Origin: Oricola cellulosilytica
GTDB lineage: Bacteria > Pseudomonadota > Alphaproteobacteria > Rhizobiales > Rhizobiaceae
Length of the DNA stretch: 64,000 nt
Direction: 5' to 3'
Assembly (NCBI RefSeq): GCF_019966575.1
Contig: NZ_JAINFK010000001.1
Location: forward strand, 372,001-436,000
Shown here: positions 54,984 to 64,000 of the stretch, piece after piece
Layout: each line of letters begins with the position of its first letter
Position numbering within the stretch: the stretch's first letter is position 1
Translations under genes and position numbers: made by a program
The notes under the pieces: generated by a model
What the model was told of the DNA's origin: nothing
Database searches by the model: none
Seen by the model: only the letters and a program-made list of their open reading frames with translations

Positions 54984-57113
54984 TCAGTCGGCCTTTTCCT
55001 CGCGCGGAATTTCCTTGCCGGTCTCCTGATCGACGACCTTCATCGACAGGCGGACCTTGCCGCGCTCGTCAAAGCCCATCAGTTTGACGAAGACCTTGTC
55101 GCCTTCCTTGACGACGTCGGTCGTCTTGCCAACACGCTCCTGCGCGAGCTGCGAGATGTGGACCAGTCCGTCGCGGGGGCCGAAGAAATTGACGAAAGCG
55201 CCGAAGTCGGCGGTCTTGACGACCGTCCCCTCGTAGATGTGACCCACTTCCGGCTCATCCACGATGGAGTGGATCCACCGCTTGGCGGCCTCGATCTCCT
55301 TGCCGGAAGCGGACGCAATCTTGACCGTTCCGTCGTCCTCGATGTTGATCTTGGCACCCGTCTGCTCGACGATCTCGCGGATGATCTTGCCGCCGGCTCC
55401 GATCACGTCGCGGATCTTGTCGACCGGGATCTTCATCTGCTCGATGCGCGGCGCGAACTCGCCGAGTTCCTCGCGGCTTTCCGACAGGGCCTTCGACATT
55501 TCGCCGAGAATGTGGAGACGGCCGTCGCGGGCCTGCCCGAGTGCGACCTGCATGATCTCCTCGGTGATGCCGTGGATCTTGATGTCCATCTGCAGCGAGG
55601 TCACGCCGTTTGCCGAACCGGCCACCTTGAAGTCCATGTCGCCGAGGTGATCCTCGTCGCCGAGAATGTCGGAAAGAACGGCGAAGTCCTCGCCTTCCTT
55701 GATCAGGCCCATGGCGATGCCGGCGACCGGCGCCTTCAGCGGCACACCGGCGTCCATCAGCGAAAGCGAGGTTCCGCAGACCGTCGCCATCGAGGACGAA
55801 CCGTTGGATTCGGTGATCTCGGAGACGACGCGCAGGGTGTAGGGGAAATCCTCGGCAGACGGCAGCATCGGATGGACGGCGCGCCAGGCCAGCTTGCCGT
55901 GACCGATCTCGCGGCGGCCCGGCGATCCCATGCGGCCAGCTTCACCGACCGAATAGGGCGGGAAGTTGTAATGCAGCATGAAGGCTTCCTTGTAGGTGCC
56001 GGTCAGCGAGTCGACGAACTGTTCGTCTTCGCCGGTGCCGAGCGTCGCCACGACGAGGGCCTGGGTTTCACCGCGGGTGAAGATCGCGGAGCCGTGGGTG
56101 CGCGGCAGGACGCCGACTTCCGAGACGATCGGGCGGACGGTCGAGAGATCGCGCCCGTCGATGCGGGTCTTGGTCTTGAGGATGTTGCCGCGGACGACCT
56201 TCGCCTGAAGCGACTTGAAGACGGACCCGATTTGCTCGGCGGTCCACTTCGCCTCTTCGCCTTCGGCCGGTGCAAAATGTCCCTTGACCCGTTCCTTGAC
56301 CACATCGACGGCGTTGTAGCGGTCCATCTTGTCGGTAATCTTGTAGGCTTCGGCGAGGTCGGCCGAGACCAGGCCGCTCATCTCGTCTTCGAGCGCGGAG
56401 AGATCTTCCGGCTCGAATTCGCGCGGCTCGTTGGCGGCGACTTCGGCGAGCTTGATGATCGCGTTGATGACCGGCTGGAATCCCTTATGGCCGAACATGA
56501 CCGCGCCGAGCATGACATCCTCGGGCAGTTCGCGGGCTTCCGACTCGACCATCAGCACGGCGTCATTGGTGCCGGCGACGACGAGATCGAGATCGCTCTC
56601 CGCCATCTCGTCGATATGCGGGTTGAGCACGTATTCACCGTTGATGTAGCCGACGCGCGCGCCGCCGATCGGCCCCATGAAGGGGACGCCGGAAAGCGTC
56701 AGCGCGGCCGATGCGCCAACCATGGCAAGAACGTCCGGATCGTTTTCCAGATCGTGCTGCAGAACGGTGAGAACGACCTGCGTGTCGTTCTTGTAGCCGT
56801 CGGGAAAGAGCGGACGGATGGGACGGTCGATCAGGCGCGAGGTCAGCGTTTCCTTCTCGGACGGACGCCCCTCGCGCTTGAAGAAGCCCCCGGGGATCTT
56901 GCCCGCCGCAAACGTCTTTTCCTGGTAGTTGACGGTCAGCGGAAAGAAATCCTGGCCCGGCTTCGGAGCCTTGGCCGAAACCACGGTGGCGAGCACGACG
57001 GTCTCACCGTAGGTCGCCATGACGGCGCCATGCGCCTGACGGGCAACCTTGCCGGTTTCCAGTATGAGCGGACGGCCGCCCCATTCGATTTCCACTTTGT
57101 GATGATTGAACAT
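54984..57113 (-). CDS. pnp: Polynucleotide phosphorylase
   Basis: A 709-residue 3'-5' exoribonuclease of normal length. Two RNase PH cores are visible, the second with [23 protein letters not shown], which carries the catalytic Asp pair. The KH domain has [16 protein letters not shown], and the S1 domain [22 protein letters not shown]. It degrades RNA with phosphate and is part of the degradosome. It follows rpsO by 260 bp, with the rpsO terminator between. A GTG at 57140 is possible but less likely than the ATG at 57113. Confidence 0.97.
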   Translation of the reverse strand: MFNHHKVEIEWGGRPLILETGKVARQAHGAVMATYGETVVLATVVSAKAPKPGQDFFPLTVNYQEKTFAAGKIPGGFFKREGRPSEKETLTSRLIDRPIRPLFPDGYKNDTQVVLTVLQHDLENDPDVLAMVGASAALTLSGVPFMGPIGGARVGYINGEYVLNPHIDEMAESDLDLVVAGTNDAVLMVESEARELPEDVMLGAVMFGHKGFQPVINAIIKLAEVAANEPREFEPEDLSALEDEMSGLVSADLAEAYKITDKMDRYNAVDVVKERVKGHFAPAEGEEAKWTAEQIGSVFKSLQAKVVRGNILKTKTRIDGRDLSTVRPIVSEVGVLPRTHGSAIFTRGETQALVVATLGTGEDEQFVDSLTGTYKEAFMLHYNFPPYSVGEAGRMGSPGRREIGHGKLAWRAVHPMLPSAEDFPYTLRVVSEITESNGSSSMATVCGTSLSLMDAGVPLKAPVAGIAMGLIKEGEDFAVLSDILGDEDHLGDMDFKVAGSANGVTSLQMDIKIHGITEEIMQVALGQARDGRLHILGEMSKALSESREELGEFAPRIEQMKIPVDKIRDVIGAGGKIIREIVEQTGAKINIEDDGTVKIASASGKEIEAAKRWIHSIVDEPEVGHIYEGTVVKTADFGAFVNFFGPRDGLVHISQLAQERVGKTTDVVKEGDKVFVKLMGFDERGKVRLSMKVVDQETGKEIPREEKAD

Positions 57114-57330
57114 GTCTTGTCCTTGTTGTGCGGAGCGCATCCACGGTTCCGGGAATATTCCCTCAGCCGCGAATGCCCCCTACTTCGTTTTTGAACGAGC
57201 CACGGGCAAGACGACCGGATGCTTGAAATCATCGCTCAAGCAGCCGGCAATCCTGCCCCGAAGCTCCCTCGGGTTGGGCGGCGGACATTCCTTCTGGTCT
57301 CGCCGGCCGGTCTCCGGTTTCGTGCCCCCG

Positions 57331-57368
57331 GAAAAGGCAAAAAGGCGAACCGGCATGGCCGGTTCGCC
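57331..57368 (-). terminator. Rho-independent terminator of rpsO
   Basis: On the minus strand GGCGAACCGGC pairs perfectly with GCCGGTTCGCC (11 bases, three-base loop) and is followed by TTTTTGCCTTTT. It lies six bases after the rpsO stop. Confidence 0.93.
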
Positions 57369-57373
57369 ATAAA

Positions 57374-57643
57374 TTAGCGGCGAATGCCTAGTTCCGCGAT
57401 CAGCGACTGATAACGGTCCTGGTCCTTGCGCTTGAGATAGTCGAGCAGGCTGCGGCGCTGTGAAACCATCTTCAGGAGGCCTCGGCGGGAATGGTTGTCC
57501 TTCTTGTGGCCCTTGAAGTGTTCGGTCAGATTGGTGATGCGTTCCGTCAGGATCGCCACCTGGACCGCCGGAGAACCGGTGTCGCCTTCCTTGGCGGCAT
57601 ATTTCTTCACAAGCTCAGCCTTGCGCTCAGGCGTAATCGACAT
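57374..57643 (-). CDS. rpsO: 30S ribosomal protein S15
   Basis: An 89-residue S15: [16 protein letters not shown], then [40 protein letters not shown] and LDYLKRKD. It binds the three-way junction of 16S rRNA. The ATG at 57643 has AAAGGA upstream. It precedes pnp, as in most bacteria, but truB is not next to it: about 4.4 kb of transport and aldehyde dehydrogenase genes lie between. Confidence 0.98.
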   Translation of the reverse strand: MSITPERKAELVKKYAAKEGDTGSPAVQVAILTERITNLTEHFKGHKKDNHSRRGLLKMVSQRRSLLDYLKRKDQDRYQSLIAELGIRR

Positions 57644-57889
57644 CGTATGTCCTTTCGTTATGCGGAGCGGTTGCTCCATCTTGTTCGGGTAAGACGCCCT
57701 TTGCCGGGATGTCGTCCAGCACGGGCCGGTTTTCGCATTTCTCGAAATGCTGGCGCGCATATAGGCGAAGTTCTCGTGTTTGTCGAGCATTTACCGCCGG
57801 TCGGCCGCTTGCATGTCCCGTGTGCCTCGGTAGTGTCTCGCGGCACACAAAATTCGCCGGGGTTCAACCGGCGCCCCTTGGAGGAAATC

Positions 57890-58927
57890 ATGACCGAACC
57901 AGCCATCCGCCTGTCACGGCGCGCATTCCACGCACTCGTTATCGGAGCAACAGTCAGTCTGACGGCGATCGCCGTCCCGGCAAGCGCCGCAGAGGCCGTG
58001 AAAATCGGCGTCCTCAGCCTGACGTCGCACTCCGCCGCCTTCATCGCCAAGGAGAAGGGCTATTTCGAGGAACAGGATCTCGATGCCGAACTGGTCACGT
58101 TCCAGGCTGCCGGGCCGATGGCCGTGGCGATCGCCTCGGGCGATATCGATTTCGGCGTTACCGCGATCTCCGGGGCGCTGATCAACCTGGCCGAGAAGGG
58201 CGCGGTCAAGGTGATCGGCGGAGCGCTGACCGAGGAGAAGGGCGTCGACGGCCAGAAGATCCTGGTCTCCAACGCCGCCTACGAGGACGGCGTCACCACG
58301 CCGGCCGATCTCAAGGGCCGCAGTTTCGGGATCACCGGAACCGGTTCCTCGTTCCACTACATGATCTCGCAGATCGCCGAAAAGGAAGGCTATTCGGTCG
58401 CCGATGTCGATCTGAAGGCGCTGCAGAAGGTGCCCGCCATCATCGGTGCGCTCAAGTCCGGGCAGATCGACGCGTGGTCGATCGTACCGCATATCGCCAA
58501 GGGACTCGACGGATCGGGAGGCGCCAAGATCATCGGCGACGTGGCCGACTACATCGACGGCTATCAGGTGACGACGATCTTCACATCGACCAGGAACGTC
58601 GAGGAAAACCGTGAACTGGTCGAACGGTTTCTCGCCGCCTATTCGAAGGGAATCGCCGAGTTCAACGCGACGATGGTCGACAAGACCGAGGGCGAGGAGG
58701 CGCAGGAGGCGACGACGCAGCTGATCCACAAATACGTCTATACGGACCGGCCCTACGAGAAAGCAGCCGGACCGATCAAGGCCGGCGCCATGCGGCTGCA
58801 GCCGAATGGCCGCCTGAACATCGCCTCGGTCGAGCACCAGTTGAACTGGTTCAAGTCCGAAGGGCTGGTCGACGAGGCGATCGAACTCGACACGCTGGTG
58901 GACACCAGCTTCGTCGAGACGCAGTAG
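57890..58927 (+). CDS. NMT1/SsuA-type ABC transporter substrate-binding protein
   Basis: A 345-residue exported protein. The N-terminus has a Tat-like motif (LSRRAFHALVIG) and a signal peptide to about residue 34. The mature part is of the NMT1/TauA/SsuA type: VKIGVLSLTSHSAAFIAKEKGYFEEQ, ASGDIDFGVTAIS, DLKGRSFGITGTGSSFHYM. The ligand may be an alkanesulfonate, taurine, nitrate or a thiamine precursor; the sequence does not decide. It heads a substrate-binding, ATPase and permease run. GGAG sits seven bases before the ATG. Confidence 0.88.
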   Translation: MTEPAIRLSRRAFHALVIGATVSLTAIAVPASAAEAVKIGVLSLTSHSAAFIAKEKGYFEEQDLDAELVTFQAAGPMAVAIASGDIDFGVTAISGALINLAEKGAVKVIGGALTEEKGVDGQKILVSNAAYEDGVTTPADLKGRSFGITGTGSSFHYMISQIAEKEGYSVADVDLKALQKVPAIIGALKSGQIDAWSIVPHIAKGLDGSGGAKIIGDVADYIDGYQVTTIFTSTRNVEENRELVERFLAAYSKGIAEFNATMVDKTEGEEAQEATTQLIHKYVYTDRPYEKAAGPIKAGAMRLQPNGRLNIASVEHQLNWFKSEGLVDEAIELDTLVDTSFVETQ

Positions 58928-58955
58928 CGCGCAGCCGCCGCGCCGATCCCAGACC

Positions 58956-59726
58956 GTGCAGCTCAAACTCTCCGGCGTCGGCAAGTCGTATGGCGGCTTG
59001 CCGGTGCTCTCCGACATCTCGCTCGACATCGCGAGCGGCGAGATCCTCTGCCTCGTCGGCCCGTCCGGCTGCGGAAAATCGACGCTTCTGCGGATGATCG
59101 GCGGGCTGGAACTGCCCGACGAGGGCGAAATCCTGCAGGTCGGCGCGCCACCCGAAGGGTCGCTCAACCCGCTGACCTTCATCTTTCAGGACTTCGCGCT
59201 GCTGCCGTGGCGGTCCGTCGCCGGGAACGTCTCGCTGGCGCTGGAAAGCCACCGTGCGATCTCGCGCGCCGAACGAGCCGCAATCATCGCCGACGTCCTG
59301 TCTCGCACAAAGCTTGGCGATTTCGCCAATGCCTGGCCGAAGCAACTCTCGGGCGGCATGAAGCAGCGGGTCGCGATCGCGCGAGCGCTCGCCGTGCGCC
59401 CGGCCGTCTTTCTGATGGACGAGCCGCTGTCGGCGCTCGACGCGCAGACCCGCGACATCCTGATGGACGATCTGATCGAACTGTGGAGCCGCGAGCGGTT
59501 CACGGCGGTCTATGTCACCCACAATCTGCAGGAAGCGGTGCGTCTCGGCCACCGGATCGCGATCCTGTCGCGGCGGCCTGGCAAGATCCGCAGGATCATC
59601 GGGATCGATACCCCGATCGGCGCGCGCACGCATCAGGATCCCGAATTGCTGGCGATACAGGAAGAGTTGTGGGGCCTGATGCGCGAGGAGGCGGAAGCCG
59701 CCGACAAGGAACTCACCCATGGCTGA
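58956..59726 (+). CDS. Sulfonate/taurine/nitrate-type ABC transporter ATPase
   Basis: A 256-residue ABC ATPase. Walker A is GPSGCGKSTLL, the Q-loop is in FIFQDFALLPWRSV, the signature is LSGGMKQRVAIARAL and Walker B is FLMDEPLSALD. It energises import at the inner membrane. It starts with GTG at 58956, 28 bp after the binding protein, and overlaps the permease by eight bases. Confidence 0.92.
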   Translation: MQLKLSGVGKSYGGLPVLSDISLDIASGEILCLVGPSGCGKSTLLRMIGGLELPDEGEILQVGAPPEGSLNPLTFIFQDFALLPWRSVAGNVSLALESHRAISRAERAAIIADVLSRTKLGDFANAWPKQLSGGMKQRVAIARALAVRPAVFLMDEPLSALDAQTRDILMDDLIELWSRERFTAVYVTHNLQEAVRLGHRIAILSRRPGKIRRIIGIDTPIGARTHQDPELLAIQEELWGLMREEAEAADKELTHG

Positions 59727-60522
59727 CGACGACGCGCAGACCCGGCCCGTTCCCTATCGCGGAGGCGGGTTCTCGGCCAGGCCGATGCGCTCCGTCGGGG
59801 TGCTGACCTTCGCCGCGCTGGTGGCGGTGTGGGAACTCGGCAGCCGCTACGGCTACATCTCCAACCTCGTGCTGCCGGCACCGAGCGAGGTGATCGAGGC
59901 GTTCCGCGACCTATGGGTTTCAGGAACGCTGTGGGAGCATCTCGGGGCCAGCCTATACCGGCTCGTGACCGGCTGGTCGCTCGGCACCATCGCAGGGATC
60001 GCGGTGGGGTTCGCGATCGGGCTGTTCCGGCCGGTGCGGGCCAGCGCCGGGCCGCTGGTCGCCGCGATCTTCCCGATCCCGAAGATCGCGTTGCTGCCGC
60101 TGTTCATCATCTGGTTCGGGATCGGCGAAGCCTCGAAGGTCGGGCTGATCCTGTTCGGGACGTTCTTTCCGACGGTGATCGCGACCTATGGCGGCGTCGA
60201 CAATGTCGACCGCACCCTCGTGCGGATGGGCCAATCCTTCGGCCTTTCGCGATGGGAAATCGCGCGGAAAATCCTGTTCCCCGGCGCCCTTCCCGCCATC
60301 CTGTCGGGCATGCGGATCACGGCGGCCATAGCCATCATCCTGATCGTCGCCGCGGAGCTGATCGCGGCGCAGCGCGGCATCGGCGCCTATATCCAGATGG
60401 CGGGCTCGCTGTTTGCGACCGACCAGCTGATCGCCGGCGTGCTGGTGCTGTCGGCGCTCGGACTGACCGTCAGCGCGCTGATCGGCGCGCTGGAACTATG
60501 GCTCCTGCGCTGGCGGGCCTGA
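59719..60522 (+). CDS. SsuC/TauC-type ABC transporter permease
   Basis: A 267-residue membrane protein with about six helices. The EAA loop that contacts the ATPase is in MGQSFGLSRWEIARKILFPGALPAILSGMRI. The early helices read VLTFAALVAVWELGSRY and LGTIAGIAVGFAIGLF. It pairs with the ATPase and binding protein of the same run. It converges with the aldehyde dehydrogenase (six bp between stops). Confidence 0.92.
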   Translation: MADDDAQTRPVPYRGGGFSARPMRSVGVLTFAALVAVWELGSRYGYISNLVLPAPSEVIEAFRDLWVSGTLWEHLGASLYRLVTGWSLGTIAGIAVGFAIGLFRPVRASAGPLVAAIFPIPKIALLPLFIIWFGIGEASKVGLILFGTFFPTVIATYGGVDNVDRTLVRMGQSFGLSRWEIARKILFPGALPAILSGMRITAAIAIILIVAAELIAAQRGIGAYIQMAGSLFATDQLIAGVLVLSALGLTVSALIGALELWLLRWRA

Positions 60523-60528
60523 CCGGCG

Positions 60529-61953
60529 TCAGCGGGCGCTGATGATCTTGGTTTCGAGGAAATCCTCGATGCCCCATTTGCCGCCCTCGCGCCCGTTGCC
60601 GGACTGCTTGTAGCCGCCGAAGGGATGACCGGCGGAAAAACCCGCGCCGTTGACCCGCACCATTCCGGCGCGAAGCCGCCGCGCCACCCGCTGGCCCTTC
60701 TCCGCATCGCCCGTGGAGAGATAGGCGGCAAGACCATAGGGCGTGTCGTTGGCGATCCCGACCGCCTCGTCCTCGCCCTCGAACGGGATCATCACCAGAA
60801 CCGGGCCAAACACTTCCTCGCGGGCGATGGTCATCTGATTGTTGACGTCGGCAAAGACCGTCGGGCGAACATAGTAACCCCGGTTCATGCCATCGGGACG
60901 GCCTATGCCGCCGGTGACGAGCCGCGCGCCCTCGGCAATTCCGGTCTCGATCAGCCCCTGCACCTTGTCGAACTGCGTCTGCGAAACGAGCGGGCCGATG
61001 TGGCCGCCATGCTCACGCGGATTGCCCACCTTGACTGCTTCAGCCGCCGACTTCGCCATGCCGACCGCATCCTCGTAGATGCTGTGCTCGACGAGCATGC
61101 GCGTCGGCGCGTTGCAGGACTGGCCGGTGTTTTCCATGCAATGATTGACGCCGCCGCTGATTGCACGCTCGAGATTGGCGTCGGCAAAGATGATGTTGGG
61201 CGACTTGCCGCCCAGTTCCAGCGTCACCCGCTTGACCGTATCGGCGGCGCCCTTGGTGACGAGCGCGCCGGCCCGTGTGGACCCGGTGAACGACATCATG
61301 TCGATGTCGGGATGATGCGACATCGCCTCGCCGACACCCGGCCCGTCCCCGTTGACGAGATTGAACACGCCGGCGGGAATGCCTGCTTCATCGACGAATT
61401 CGGCAAAGAGAATGGCCGACAGCGGCGCGATCTCGGAGGGCTTCAGGACACAGGTGCAGCCGGCGAGAAGCGCCGGAAACACCTTCAGCGCGATCTGGTT
61501 GACCGGCCAGTTCCATGGCGTGATAAGGCCGCACACCCCGATCGGCTCGCGCACGATGGTCTGGCCCTTGGCAAAGGGTTCTTCCCAGGAGAAGTTCCTG
61601 GCAGCTTCGAGAAATCCGCCGAGATGCCACGGCCCGGCGGATGCCTGGTCATTGATTGCAAGATCGATCGGCGCACCCATTTCGAGCGACACCGCCTCGG
61701 CCAGTTCGCCGATGCGCCGGTCCATCACCGCGCCCAGCTTCTCGAGGAGCGCGATACGGACATCGAGAGAGGTGCGGCTCCATTCGGGAAACGCCCTGCG
61801 CGCGGCCGCAACCGCCTTGTCGACATCCGCCTTCGCGCCGAGCGAAATGACGGCGCATGGCTCCTCCGTCGCCGGATCGATGACATCGAGGTCGTTGGCT
61901 GCGGCCGGGGCCACCCATTTTCGGTCGATGTAGAATTCCCGCTTCTCGATCAT
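60529..61953 (-). CDS. NAD(P)-dependent aldehyde dehydrogenase
   Basis: A 474-residue enzyme. The catalytic Glu is in ELGGKSPNI, the Cys in NTGQSCNAPTR, and the N-terminal NAD-site block GVCGLITPWNWPVNQI is complete. GYKQSGNGREGGKWGIEDF near the C-terminus is typical. It oxidises an aldehyde to an acid; the substrate is unknown. ATG at 61953 has GGGAG eleven bases before. It lies between the ABC importer and truB; the importer ligand and this enzyme may belong to one catabolic route, but this is speculative. Confidence 0.9.
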   Translation of the reverse strand: MIEKREFYIDRKWVAPAAANDLDVIDPATEEPCAVISLGAKADVDKAVAAARRAFPEWSRTSLDVRIALLEKLGAVMDRRIGELAEAVSLEMGAPIDLAINDQASAGPWHLGGFLEAARNFSWEEPFAKGQTIVREPIGVCGLITPWNWPVNQIALKVFPALLAGCTCVLKPSEIAPLSAILFAEFVDEAGIPAGVFNLVNGDGPGVGEAMSHHPDIDMMSFTGSTRAGALVTKGAADTVKRVTLELGGKSPNIIFADANLERAISGGVNHCMENTGQSCNAPTRMLVEHSIYEDAVGMAKSAAEAVKVGNPREHGGHIGPLVSQTQFDKVQGLIETGIAEGARLVTGGIGRPDGMNRGYYVRPTVFADVNNQMTIAREEVFGPVLVMIPFEGEDEAVGIANDTPYGLAAYLSTGDAEKGQRVARRLRAGMVRVNGAGFSAGHPFGGYKQSGNGREGGKWGIEDFLETKIISAR

Positions 61954-62076
61954 GTTCGGCACTCCCTTCGATTTGCAGCGGGCCGTCCGGCCGCGCGATC
62001 GTCCGGATATATGCATCGCCGCTTTGAGGCGGCAGTGCAAGCGGCGTCGCGGGTCGGATTTGCCGCCGTTGGGCTC

Positions 62077-63051
62077 CTATGTCTTGAAGACGCGCCTCGG
62101 GCGGAACTCGCCCTCGGCGATCTGGCCGATCGCCAGAAGCTTGCCGCGCTCGAACGCACAGGCATCGTCGGCGGGCAACGGAGCATCGCGGCCGCGCAGA
62201 ATGACCGGATTGCCGAGGCGTATGCGCTGCGCCTGATCGCCGCCGACCGCCACCTGCGGATAGTGATGCATCGCCTCGCCGGTATCGAGGAGCATGGGAT
62301 CGAGCGCGGCAAAGCGTGCAGCGAGGCGCTCGTCCTCGGCCGTCTCCGCGTCATCGGCAATGCCGGCCTCCGCTTCCGCCACCGCCTTCTCGATTTCTTC
62401 GAGCGTGACCGCGTCTTCCTCGTCGAACGGATCGACCACCGTGCGGCGCAATTCGACGACATGGCCATAACAGCCGAGCTGGCGCCCCATGTCGCGGGCG
62501 AGCGAGCGGACATAGGTGCCCTTGCCGCATTCGACCTCGAAGGCGGTGCGGCCCTCGTCATGCGACACGATCGACAGGCTGTCGATCTCCACCTCGCGCG
62601 CGGGGATGTCCACCGGCGCGCCTTCGCGGGCGAGATCATAGGCGCGCTCGCCGCCGACCTTGATCGCCGAATAGGCCGGAGGTTTCTGCTGAATCGTACC
62701 CGTGTAATCCGGAAGAATGGCCTCCACGGCGTCAAGCGACGGACGTTCGCCGGACCTGTTGAGGACATCGCCTTCGGCGTCGTCGGTGGCGGTCTCGGCG
62801 CCCCATTCGACCGTGAACCGATAGACCTTCGCGCCATCCATGACATAGGGCACGGTCTTGGTCGCCTCGCCGAGCGCGATGGGCAGGATGCCGGACGCCA
62901 GCGGATCGAGGGTGCCGGCGTGGCCGGCCTTTTCCGCCTTGAACAGCCACTTGATCTTAGAGACGGCGTCGGTCGAGCCCATGCCGAGCGGCTTGTCGAA
63001 CACCAGCCAGCCCGAGACCGGGCGGCCCTTCTTCCTGCGCTGCCGGGGCAT
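62077..63051 (-). CDS. truB: tRNA pseudouridine-55 synthase
   Basis: A 324-residue enzyme. The catalytic Asp is in [43 protein letters not shown] and [15 protein letters not shown] are further TruB blocks. It makes pseudouridine 55 in the tRNA T-loop. Its ATG shares one base with the rbfA stop (TGATG), so they are cotranslated. In most bacteria rpsO would follow; here the aldehyde dehydrogenase intervenes. Confidence 0.96.
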   Translation of the reverse strand: MPRQRRKKGRPVSGWLVFDKPLGMGSTDAVSKIKWLFKAEKAGHAGTLDPLASGILPIALGEATKTVPYVMDGAKVYRFTVEWGAETATDDAEGDVLNRSGERPSLDAVEAILPDYTGTIQQKPPAYSAIKVGGERAYDLAREGAPVDIPAREVEIDSLSIVSHDEGRTAFEVECGKGTYVRSLARDMGRQLGCYGHVVELRRTVVDPFDEEDAVTLEEIEKAVAEAEAGIADDAETAEDERLAARFAALDPMLLDTGEAMHHYPQVAVGGDQAQRIRLGNPVILRGRDAPLPADDACAFERGKLLAIGQIAEGEFRPRRVFKT

Positions 63052-63452
63052 CAGTCTTCGCCGTCCTCGTGATCGAGATCGCGGGCAACCTCGGGCGATC
63101 GCAACAACTCGTCAATCTTCGAGAAATTGTAGAAACTGGTGTCGGCACGGAACCGGAATTGCGGCATGTATTTCATCTGGCGCAGGGACGGGCCGACGCG
63201 GCCGCGAATGAATTTCGCGTTCGCCGCCAGCGCCTTGACCACAGGCTCCATGTCCTGACGTCCGAGGGCAGTGATGTAGGCGGTCGCGATCTTCAGGTCG
63301 GGCGACATGCGCACCTCGTTGACCGAAATCACCTCGCCCTCAATGACGGGATCGCGCACCTCGCCGCGCTGCAGAACAGTCGTCAGCGCATGGCGCACCT
63401 GCTCGCCGACGCGAAGCTGGCGCTGGGAGGGCATGGATTTGTCGTGGCTCAT
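63051..63452 (-). CDS. rbfA: 30S ribosome-binding factor A
   Basis: A 133-residue KH-like protein: [22 protein letters not shown], then [43 protein letters not shown] and [13 protein letters not shown]. It matures the 5' end of 16S rRNA in the 30S subunit. It is the first gene of the rbfA-truB pair here and is divergent from the PagL-like gene. Confidence 0.95.
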   Translation of the reverse strand: MSHDKSMPSQRQLRVGEQVRHALTTVLQRGEVRDPVIEGEVISVNEVRMSPDLKIATAYITALGRQDMEPVVKALAANAKFIRGRVGPSLRQMKYMPQFRFRADTSFYNFSKIDELLRSPEVARDLDHEDGED

Positions 63453-63581
63453 GCCGCCTCACATAGTCCAACCGGGCGGACGCGGCAAATACCGGAAATA
63501 GAAAAGTGTGGCATGTCGGACACAGTATCCGGCTCAGCTTCTGCTAACAAAATCTGCATTGTATTTGGGGCACCTTCCATA

Positions 63582-64000
63582 ATGAGCAAAATATCAGCTC
63601 TTTCGGGACTTGCGTTGGTTTTAGCCTGGCTGACGGTCGGCAGTTCGCATGCAGGGGACCACACAAATTCCAACTGGCCGTGGATCGGCAAGAACGCCGA
63701 CGTGCTGGAAATCAGGTTCGGTGGCGCGCTCTACGAAACGGGGCGTGCTGACGAGGCGTGAGGACAACGGTTTCGTCGTGAACGGCGAAGTGCTGTTCCC
63801 ATCGCCCGGATTTCTCTCCTTCATCGGTTCGCCTCGGCCCTATATCGGCACGGACGTCGCCTTCGTCGATGACGGCGCCACGACAGTCAATGTCGCATAC
63901 GCAGGTCTCAACTGGCAGGTGCACTGGACCGAGCGGTTCTACACATCGGCCAGTCTCGGCGGTTCGGTGAATAATGCCGATCTCTCCAACGGTTCACCGA
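63582..64000 (+). pseudogene. PagL-like lipid A 3-O-deacylase (acyloxyacyl hydrolase family), frameshifted and cut by the window edge
   Basis: The ATG at 63582 opens MSKISALSGLALVLAWLTVGSSHAG, a signal peptide, then VLEIRFGGALYETG. The frame then reaches a stop at 63759-63761 (TGA). The next frame continues VLTRREDNGFVVNGEVLFPSPGF, then YAGLNWQVHWTERFYTSASLGGSV to base 64000. The change lies in GGGG at 63740-63743; removing one G restores a continuous reading frame. Such proteins remove an acyl chain from lipid A in the outer membrane. The catalytic His/Ser region is not covered. Either a pseudogene or a homopolymer sequencing error. Confidence 0.65.

Noticed and set aside
55158-57194. Long plus-strand reading frame (678 codons) opposite pnp
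   Set aside because: Shadow of pnp; no motif of its own.
60625-63072. Long plus-strand reading frame (815 codons) opposite the aldehyde dehydrogenase and truB
   Set aside because: Shadow of two well-supported minus-strand genes.

Overview
The window is GC-rich, densely coded chromosome from an alphaproteobacterium, most likely of the order Hyphomicrobiales (Rhizobiales). The assignment rests on gene order and families: dnaK-dnaJ-pmtA-like-FMN reductase-pyrF, rpsT-dnaA, an irr gene divergent from fabA-fabB-fabI, HWE-type histidine kinases, an RpoH-type promoter before dnaK, GGAAC (EcfG/RpoE2-like) motifs and a split tad/flp pilus locus. No genus was assigned. No rRNA, tRNA, CRISPR array, transposase or integrase was recognised.

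Layout. 0-2.7 kb (mostly minus strand): 5' part of phaZ, a frameshifted GNAT gene, a DUF1330 gene, a small secreted protein and pyrF. 2.8-8.0 kb (minus): FMN reductase, a PmtA-like methyltransferase, dnaJ, dnaK, 5-formyl-THF cyclo-ligase. 8.2-11.5 kb (plus): two tandem TPR-sulfotransferase paralogues. 11.6-15.7 kb (minus): an SLC13/TrkA-C transporter and a class A penicillin-binding protein. 15.8-20.3 kb (plus): an accessory island with a free-standing Mrr-like nuclease and a three-gene ABC-three-component (ABC-3C) operon (Mrr-like nuclease with C-terminal domain, middle component, zinc-hook SMC-like ATPase). 20.4-25.4 kb: two HWE kinases and a receiver protein (minus) divergent from a DUF305 membrane protein and a glutaredoxin-MauE fusion (plus). 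25.4-28.1 kb: GNAT, cytochrome c with an FNR/FixK-type box, M20 peptidase.

28.6-34.2 kb: an oversized GlmS-like protein convergent with a mannose-1-phosphate guanylyltransferase/AGE-epimerase fusion. 34.4-36.7 kb: Flp pilin, CpaC-N-like protein and two TadE-like pseudopilins. 36.7-48.6 kb: PhnD-like binding protein, deoB-mutM, enoyl-CoA hydratase, rpsT, dnaA, dnaN, recF, a MoeB/ThiF protein, a 2-hydroxyacid dehydrogenase and an SH3-domain exported protein. 48.6-51.9 kb: irr and fabABI. 51.9-54.9 kb: small exported protein, GGDEF/EAL protein with a degenerate GGDEF site, RsmC-like methyltransferase. 55-63.5 kb: pnp, rpsO, then truB and rbfA, with a sulfonate/taurine-type ABC importer and an aldehyde dehydrogenase between rpsO and truB. 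The window ends in a frameshifted PagL-like gene.

The strongest candidate for a poorly described system is the 15.8-20.3 kb island: an ABC-3C operon beside a second Mrr-like nuclease, bounded by imperfect direct repeats and visibly less GC-rich than its neighbours. Other notable items are the 1128-residue GlmS-like protein facing a ManC-AGE fusion, the stress-kinase locus with GGAAC motifs on both strands, and two single-base frameshifts in G/C homopolymers that may be assembly errors. All homology calls are from reading motifs; no database search was run.
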